Assembly (NCBI GenBank): GCA_001430745.1
Contig: KQ482041.1
Coordinates: 442,710 to 455,752 of the forward strand
Direction of reading: 5' to 3'
From: Auxenochlorella pyrenoidosa
Taxonomy: Eukaryota > Chlorophyta > Trebouxiophyceae > Chlorellales > Chlorellaceae
Length of the DNA stretch: 13,043 bases
The notes beneath the pieces are model-generated. The model was not told the DNA's origin. It worked only from the letters and a program-made list of their open reading frames with translations, and ran no database searches. A program made the translations under genes and the position numbers. Below, in pieces: positions 7,065-13,043 of the stretch (its first letter is position 1; each line of letters starts with the position of its first letter).

Positions 7065-10000
7065 ATGGGCGGCGCTGAGAACGGCGCGGCCAACGGGGAG
7101 AAGGAGGTCAAGAAGCAAGACTCGCACACCGAGCATCGCGACGACTTTGTCGCAAGCGTGGGACTCTCCACCGCAGGTTGGATATTGCAGGGAGCACGCA
7201 GGAGAGGGCCCGTTGCATCGTTCGTCGTGCCAGCAGTTGTTTTCCGCGCTGCCGGTCGCTTTCCGTGCCCTTGGCTGTTGCTGCTAGCATTTACTTTGAA
7301 CCCCGAGGCCTGAGAGAGCGCCGCCGCCACCCTAACTCTTCAGGGTATTCAGCTGTCTGCGCGTGCCTGCGCTCTTGCCGGCTGGGCTGCTCCACTCTGC
7401 TCCACTCTGCACTTGCGACCGCCGCTCCGCGTCATCTGCACAGCCCGGTTTGCACCCACCCTTGCTCCTGCCGCGCCGCCTGTCGCCAGGCCGGCGGCTC
7501 CTGCTGCTCCCCACAACTTGCCAGCCGACCCGCTCCTGCCCCTCGACCCTCAACTGCTTGCAGAGGCGGACCAGCTGCTGCTGCAGTGGGGCAAGAATGA
7601 GCTGGAGGAGAAGCGCACCCCCAAATGGCTGGTGTACCTGCAGCACTGTGAGTGGATTTGGAGCAGCTCGGCCGCCAGCGTGCGCAGGCCGTTCCAAGAA
7701 GACGGCTCTGCTGCGGGCTTGCTCCGCGTCTTTTACCCCTGCTGGTCTCACGGGTGTGGTGGAGCAACCTCGCCCGCCGTGGATCCTACCCTCCACAGCT
7801 CCGCCGTCGCGCCCACCCACCCACGCCGAAACGTGCCCCCTGCCTCCGCGTTCCTGGGGCCCCTGCCACGCGACCCCGTCGCCAACCCCCTACTGGCCCC
7901 TGCATGGCCCTGCCCCCTGCCCCCGCAGTGTGGGGCCCCATGCCCATCATGATTTGGCTGGCCATCATCATCGAGTTTGCCATCCAGAACTGGATTGACG
8001 CGGGCATCCTGCTGGGCATCCAGTTTGCCAACGCCACCCTGGGCTGGTGCGTGCGGCGCCAGCCTGGCGCGGCCCGCCTGCCTGATGCTGCGTGTGTGGT
8101 TTGCAGCCCTCCAAGCGGACGCGTGTGTGGGGTGCCCATGCATTACCACCTCCGTGCCGTGCATGCTTGAGCACGCATGCGGGGTTGCAAGCAGCTTGTG
8201 TGCGCTGTGCGTGGGATCTGCGCATGCGTGCCTGTGCCCCCCACCAACCCGCGCTGCCTCCCCCCTGCCCCCCCACCCAGGTATGAGACGACCAAGGCCG
8301 CCGACGCGGTGTCCGCCCTCAAGGCCGCCCTCAAGCCGCTGGCCACGTGCAAGCGCGACGGCAAGTGGCAGAACATGGACGCCACGCTGCTGGTGCCGGG
8401 CGACCTGGTGCTGCTGGGCGCCGGCGCCGCCGTGCCCGCCGACTGCATCGTGAACGAGGGGCGCATCGAGGTGGACCAGGCCGCGCTGACCGGCGAGTCG
8501 CTGCCCGTCACCATGTACAAGGGCGACACCCCCAAGATGGGCTCCACCGGTGAGGCGCGGGGGGGGGGGGGGGGGGAATGCCGCGGGCGCTGCACTCGCC
8601 GTGCGCATGGCAAGCCCTGCAGCCTGTGCCCCTGAGGCGCTGCCGCTCTGGTCGATGCCTGCGCTGCAAATGCGGCTCTGCGGCCCTGCGTGCGCCCACC
8701 CCGGCCTGCCGCCCCCGCCCCGCCCGCGCAGTCACCCGTGGCGAGGTGGAGGCCACGGTGGAGTTCACCGGCAAGAACACCTTCTTCGGCAAGACCGCGC
8801 AGATGCTCCAGGGCGGCGACAGCCTGGGCAACCTGCAGAAGATCCTGCTCAAGGTGGGTGGGCCGCCAGCGCGCCGGCGGCTGCCTGCCCCTGTGTGGCA
8901 GTGCACCACTAGTGCCCTGCCCGGCCGGTGGGGCGGGCTCGCCCTCCCTGCTCCGCGCTGCAGCCAACCCTCCTGCCCTCCCCCCGACCCGCACCCCGCA
9001 GATCATGTTTGTGCTGGTGGTGCTGTCCCTGACGCTGTGCCTCATCGCCCTCATCTACCTGCTGGCCCACAAGCACGAGTCCTTCAAGGAGGCCCTGTCC
9101 TTCACCATTGTGCTGCTGGTGAGGCGCGCTGATGTGTTGTCACGCTCGTTTGCCTGCCCCGCTGCCTGCTGGCCCGGCCTCCAGGGGGTGCTCAGGCCTC
9201 TGCTCTCTGCACAGTTACAAAATGGCTAGCCGTCCTCAGCCCCTCTCCTCCCCTTTGACCCCCACAGGTGGCGTCCATCCCCATTGCCATTGAGATTGTG
9301 TGCACCACCACCCTGGCCCTGGGCTCCCGCCAGCTGTCTGCCTACGGCGCCATCGTGACCCGCCTGCAGTCCATCGAGGAGATGGCCGGCATGAACATGC
9401 TGTGCTCCGACAAGACCGGTGCGGGCCTGGGACCAGCACGCAGCGTGCGGTCGCCGCCCGGCCTGAGGCGCTGCAGGCTTTACAGGGCCCCTCGCCCGCT
9501 GTTGCCCACCATTGCCTGCTCTTGGCTCCCGCAACCTCGCAGGCACCCTGACCCTGAACAAGATGGAGATCCAGGACTACTGCCCCACCTTCAAGGAGGG
9601 CTACGACCTCAACTCCGTGCTCGAGTGCGCCGCCCTGGCCGCCAAGTGGCAGGAGGTGCGCCGGGCGGGCGGCGTGGGCTGGGCGCAAGACCAACAGGCA
9701 ACAGGGGCACAGGCCTGCGACGCCAGCAGCTGCTGCCAACCCAATTGCAGCTGGCCCCAGCCACGTGCGCTGCACGTTCCGGCCAGCCTGCCTCTTCTCC
9801 CTGCTGCCCCAACCGCGCCAAGCCCCCCCCCCCCCCCCCCCCCCCCTTTCGCAGCCCCCCAAGGACGCCCTGGACACCATGGTGCTGGGCGCCGTGGACC
9901 TGCCCGGCCTGGACAAGTACACCCTGCTGGACCACCAGCCCTTCGACCCCACCATCAAGCGCACCGAGGGCGTGAGTGGCCGCCCGCCTCGCCCGCTGAG

Positions 10001-13000
10001 CTGGGATGCTGTGCCTGGGCTAGCCCCTCTGGTTGCCTGGTACCACGGGTGCCTCTGGTTACCCTCGAACCTTGGCAAGCACCGCGCTTGGGTTGCCTGC
10101 ATATTGCGCCCCAAGAGACGGCAGATTGGCCAGGGCACCATGCGTGTCGGTCTGCCCACACGCCCCATGCCTGCCGCCCTGCCCTGCCTGCGCAGCACGT
10201 GCGCGGCCCCGACGGCGCCGAGTTCAAGACCACCAAGGGCGCCCCCCAGATCATTGCCAAGCTGTGCAACGCCGACAACATCCCCGAGCTCAAGATGCGG
10301 GTGGAGGCCGAGGTGGCCAACCTGGGCGCCCGCGGCATCCGCTCACTGGCGGTGGCCCGCACCAAGCCGGGCAGCCTGGACGAGTGGGAGATGCTGGGCA
10401 TGCTCACCTTCCTGGACCCCCCTCGTCCCGACACCAAGCACACCATCGAGCAGGTGGGGTGCAGCCGCCGCGTCTGGCTGGTTGCCGCGAGGGTCGTTGC
10501 GCCTAGTGGTGCAAGCAAGCAGCCATCCGCTGGAGTGTCTGTCGCACTCAGCTGTCCCCTCATGCTGTGGTGTCGGCCTTGTGCTCTTCGCTGAGCTTGC
10601 GGCGCTCCCGGCCGCCCCTCCCCGCAGGCCCTGGAGAATGGCGTGGACGTGAAGATGATCACCGGCGACCAGGTGCTGATTGCCAAGGAGATGTCGCGCA
10701 TCCTGGGCCTGGGCCTCAACATCCCCGACGCCTCGGGCCTGCCCAAGCTGGACGAGGACGGCAAGGTGAGGAGGGCGCCGGGGCGGGCTGGGCGCAGGCT
10801 GCACCCAGGCCTGGTGGTCGCGGCGCTGCTTGCTGGACCCCCCGGCCTGCGCCACACCAAACCTCCCCATCACAACCCACCTCCAACCCACCCACCCACC
10901 CACCCCCGCAGATCCCCAAGGACCTGCACAAGTATGCGCAGATGATTGTGGAGGCCGACGGCTTCGCCCAGGTGTACCCGGAGCACAAGGTGGGTGGGGT
11001 GGGGTGGGCGGCCCCGTGCTGGGGCGGGGGGTGGAGCATGGGCGGTCGCAGCGCCTGGCTGCAAGCCTGGGGATGCCTGGGCACATGCACGTTTTGAGGG
11101 GCTGGAGGTGGCAAGCATGAGTGGCATGTGCATGCTGCTGCCCATCGCAGGCGGCTGCCTGTTCCCCATCCTCTGCCCCGACCTGCCTTCCCCCTCCTCG
11201 GGCGCCCCCGCCTTGCAGTACCTCATCGTGGAGTGCCTGCGCCAGGTCGGCTTTGCCGTGGGCATGACCGGCGACGGCGTGAACGACGCCCCTGCCCTGA
11301 AGAAGGCCGATGTCGGCATCGCCGTGGCCGGCGCCACCGACGCTGCGCGCGCCGCCGCTGACATTGTGCTCACCGACCCCGGCCTGTCCGTGGTCATCCA
11401 CGCCATCATCATCGCCCGCCAGATCTTCCAGCGTGTGAAGAACTTCATCAACTGTGAGCCGCCCTGGGTTCCGCGGCGGGCGGGGGCGCCGTACAGCCAG
11501 GCGGCAGCATGTCTGATGCGCCTTCCGTCTGCTTGCTGGCTCGCCCTGTGCCTGCCCTGGGCCCGGCTACAACTCTTTGGCACCCACCCACCCCCCCCTC
11601 CCTCCCTCCCCTGCCTCACCCCGCCCCCGCAGACCGTATCGCGGCCACCCTGCAGCTGCTCACCTTCTTCTTCATCTCCGTGTTTGCCTTCGACCCCAAG
11701 AAGTTCTGCGAGGACGCCATCGGCACCGTCACCAACGGCGTGGGCAACGGCCCCGCCCCCTACGCCTGCCCCATCGCCGAGGGCGACGACCCCGAGGCCG
11801 ACTACCCCAACTTCTTCCAGCTGCCCGTGCTCATGCTCATGCTCATCACCCTGCTCAACGACGGCACCCTCATCTCCGTGGGCTACGACCGCGTCAAGCC
11901 CTCCCCCCGCCCCGGTGAGGCCAGCAAGCAGGGCGGCCACGCCCTGGGGGAGCGCCATGCTGCGCTGCATGGGTAGCGGCAGGCAGGCCTGCGCTGCGCC
12001 CCAGCACCCACCGTGCACCCCTTCTCTGCCCCTGCCCCGCCCCCACAGAGAAGTGGAACCTGCGCGTGCTCTTCCTGGTGTCCACCGTGCTGGGCGCCGT
12101 CTCCATGGGCTCCTCCCTGCTGCTGGTTGGCCTGGTCATGGACTCCCCCAACGAGGGCTCCCTCTTCCAGAAGTGGGGCCTGCCCGTGCCGGTGAGCAGC
12201 CGCCCAGCCGGCAGCCGCCCACGCCCCTGCCGACCCGGGTCCTGCTCTGTCCCAGCCTGCGCACGTCCCATATTGGTCGGCCTCTGACGCCGCTCCGTTT
12301 GTTGCCCCTCCCCTCTCATGGCGCAGCCCTATGGCAAGCTGGTCAACATGATCTACCTCAAGGTGTCCCTGTCCGACTTCCTCACCCTGTTCTCCGCGCG
12401 CACTGAGGGCCCCTTCTGGTCGATGCGCCCCGGCAAGCTGCTGATGGGCGCCGCCATGGTGGCGCTGTCGCTGTCCACCACCCTGGCCTGCGTGTGGCCC
12501 GAGGGCGAGCTGGACCACGTGCCGGTGGAGGGCCTGGCGCTCAAGGGCGGCGACGACTACACCCTGTGGCCCCTGTGGATCTGGATCTTCTGCGTCTTCT
12601 GGTGGGCTGGCCGGGGGGGCCTGCAGCCGAGGGCCGGGCACGGCCGGCGGCGGTGGGGGCGGCGCATAGCTGGGGAGTACGCCTGCTCTCGGCGGGCTAT
12701 GCAGCGAGGCGGATGGTGCCGACCTGCACAGGCAGCACGTGCACATGCACCGACCGGGTCTGCTGACCACGGCCACCCCCCGTGCCCCCCCTCCTGCCTG
12801 CCCCGCAGGTGGTGGGTGCAGGACGCCCTCAAGGTCATCACCTACTACCTGGTGCTCAAGTTTGACGTCTTCCAGGCAGGCCGGGGCGCTGGCCGAGGGC
12901 GGGAGCGGGGGCCCGACTCATTCAGTCCCTGTGGCGTGCCGCTCGCCTGCCAGCCCTGGAGGCCCGCGAACCTCAGCATCGCCCGTCACCCCACACTCGC

Positions 13001-13043
13001 CTTGCAGGCCCGCACCGGCGCCCTGGTCAACCTGCGCGAGGCC
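7065..13043 (+). CDS. PMA: Plasma-membrane H+-transporting P-type ATPase, P3A subfamily (3'-truncated by the window, 18 exons)
   Basis: Pumps H+ out of the cell at the cost of ATP. Exons: 7065-7176, 7564-7647, 7929-8046, 8281-8549, 8732-8853, 9002-9118, 9268-9418, 9543-9655, 9855-9971, 10196-10453, 10628-10765, 10912-10989, 11219-11453, 11633-11914, 12049-12191, 12327-12601, 12809-12875 and 13008-13043. These give 905 residues in one frame. The start is ATG 7065 (tcaccATGgg), with a Glu/Lys-rich N-terminus. Landmarks: [12 protein letters not shown]1-M2 about 70-104; TGES 175-178 (actuator); M3-M4 237-291 with [22 protein letters not shown] with phospho-Asp 322; KTTKGAP 412-418 (nucleotide binding); TGD 499-501; TGDGVNDAP 576-584; M5-M6 638-718 with LLNDG, Asp714 corresponding to the membrane Asp of plant pumps; M7-M10 737-885. 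The M5-M6 loop is long. The family usually continues into a C-terminal regulatory domain, which starts at the window edge and is not visible. Confidence 0.97.
7391..7410 (+). repeat. Two tandem copies of a 10-bp unit in an H+-ATPase intron
   Basis: TCCACTCTGC is repeated twice in tandem within the first intron (7177-7563). No function is apparent. Confidence 0.85.
8559..8576 (+). repeat. Poly-G tract of 18 nt in an H+-ATPase intron
   Basis: A run of 18 G starts 9 nt after the donor of the intron 8550-8731, a position similar to the PPDK poly-G run. Confidence 0.9.
9823..9846 (+). repeat. Poly-C tract of 24 nt before an H+-ATPase acceptor
   Basis: A run of 24 C followed by tttcgcag forms the polypyrimidine tract of the intron 9656-9854. 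It is the longest of many C-tracts preceding acceptors in this window. Confidence 0.9.
10888..10905 (+). repeat. CCCA-type microsatellite before an acceptor
   Basis: Four or more CCCA units lead into the acceptor at 10911 and serve as a C-rich pyrimidine tract. The exact unit boundaries are approximate. Confidence 0.7.
11692..11811 (+). other. Extended M5-M6 loop of the H+-ATPase
   Basis: About 40 residues (658-697) separate membrane helices M5 and M6, where land-plant pumps have only a few. The loop is rich in Gly, Asn, Pro and acidic residues and carries two Cys (663 and 683), which could pair. By topology it faces the outside. It lies entirely inside exon 14, so it is not a splicing error. 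Confidence 0.7.
12876..13007 (+). other. GC-AG intron in the H+-ATPase gene
   Basis: The donor is CAG|gcaggc and the acceptor is cttgcag. Joining 12875 to 13008 gives FDVFQ followed by ARTGALV, the expected passage from M10 to the C-terminal domain. The intron is 132 nt, a multiple of three, and free of stops in frame. Retention, adding 44 Gly/Arg/Pro-rich residues, therefore cannot be excluded from sequence alone. Confidence 0.7.

Noticed and set aside
6946..7287. ATG at 6946 as an upstream ORF or alternative start for the ATPase
   Set aside because: It is out of frame with the ATPase start, and whether it is transcribed is unknown. The 7065 ATG has the better context and is followed by a family-like N-terminus.
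10870..12018. 382-codon minus-strand frame opposite the H+-ATPase exons
   Set aside because: It is the antisense shadow of conserved ATPase codons (Met/Ala/Gly-rich repeats mirror the + strand) and has no independent motif.
10946..12406. Single 486-codon exon spanning several ATPase exons
   Set aside because: The frame matches the pump only for exon 13 (11219-11453). Before and after that it reads introns and shifted exon frames, while splicing restores conserved M5-M7 sequence.
1..13043. A novel defence, mobile or biosynthetic gene cluster
   Set aside because: All three genes belong to known eukaryotic families, are separately spliced and spaced, and show no terminal repeats, transposase, or shared-pathway logic.

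Overview
The window looks like GC-rich nuclear DNA of a chlorophyte green alga, probably a Chlorella-like trebouxiophyte, though the exact genus cannot be fixed from sequence alone. The reasons are three protein genes cut into many short exons by 120-390 nt introns, strong G/C third-position bias in the exons, long poly-C tracts before acceptors, TGTAA-type polyadenylation motifs as in green algae, and a P3A proton pump of the algal/protist rather than land-plant type. No tRNA, rRNA, transposon, CRISPR or bacterial operon was recognised.

All three genes lie head to tail on the + strand. (1) At 174-3008 are the last ten exons of pyruvate, phosphate dikinase (PPDK). They encode the C-terminal PEP/pyruvate-binding barrel, about 340 residues, with the catalytic Cys and the metal-ligand motifs; the N-terminal nucleotide-binding and phosphohistidine domains lie upstream of the window. 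(2) At 4204-6637 is a complete nine-exon gene for a 291-residue stand-alone SYLF (Ysc84/DUF500) lipid-binding protein. (3) From 7065 to the window end are eighteen exons of a plasma-membrane P3A H+-ATPase. The 905 residues visible cover the catalytic core and all ten membrane segments; only the C-terminal regulatory tail is missing.

The 1.2 kb gap 3009-4203 holds the PPDK 3' UTR, with two TGTAA motifs, and the promoter/5' UTR of the SYLF gene, with a near-perfect dyad. The 427-nt gap 6638-7064 holds the SYLF 3' UTR and the compact ATPase promoter, with three CACGTG G-boxes within 72 bp.

The genes are independent transcription units with no obvious shared pathway: PPDK is carbon/PEP metabolism, the SYLF protein probably acts at phosphoinositide membranes, and the H+-ATPase energises the plasma membrane. 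The most notable structural signal is in splicing. Three of the 34 introns with a visible donor use GC-AG ends, one per gene, and all three sit in the same context: a phase-0 break directly after a CAG (Gln) codon. Several introns are multiples of three without stops, and intronic poly-G and poly-C tracts are pronounced. I do not see a novel multi-gene system; the ATPase M5-M6 loop and the SYLF gene are the least conventional protein-level features.
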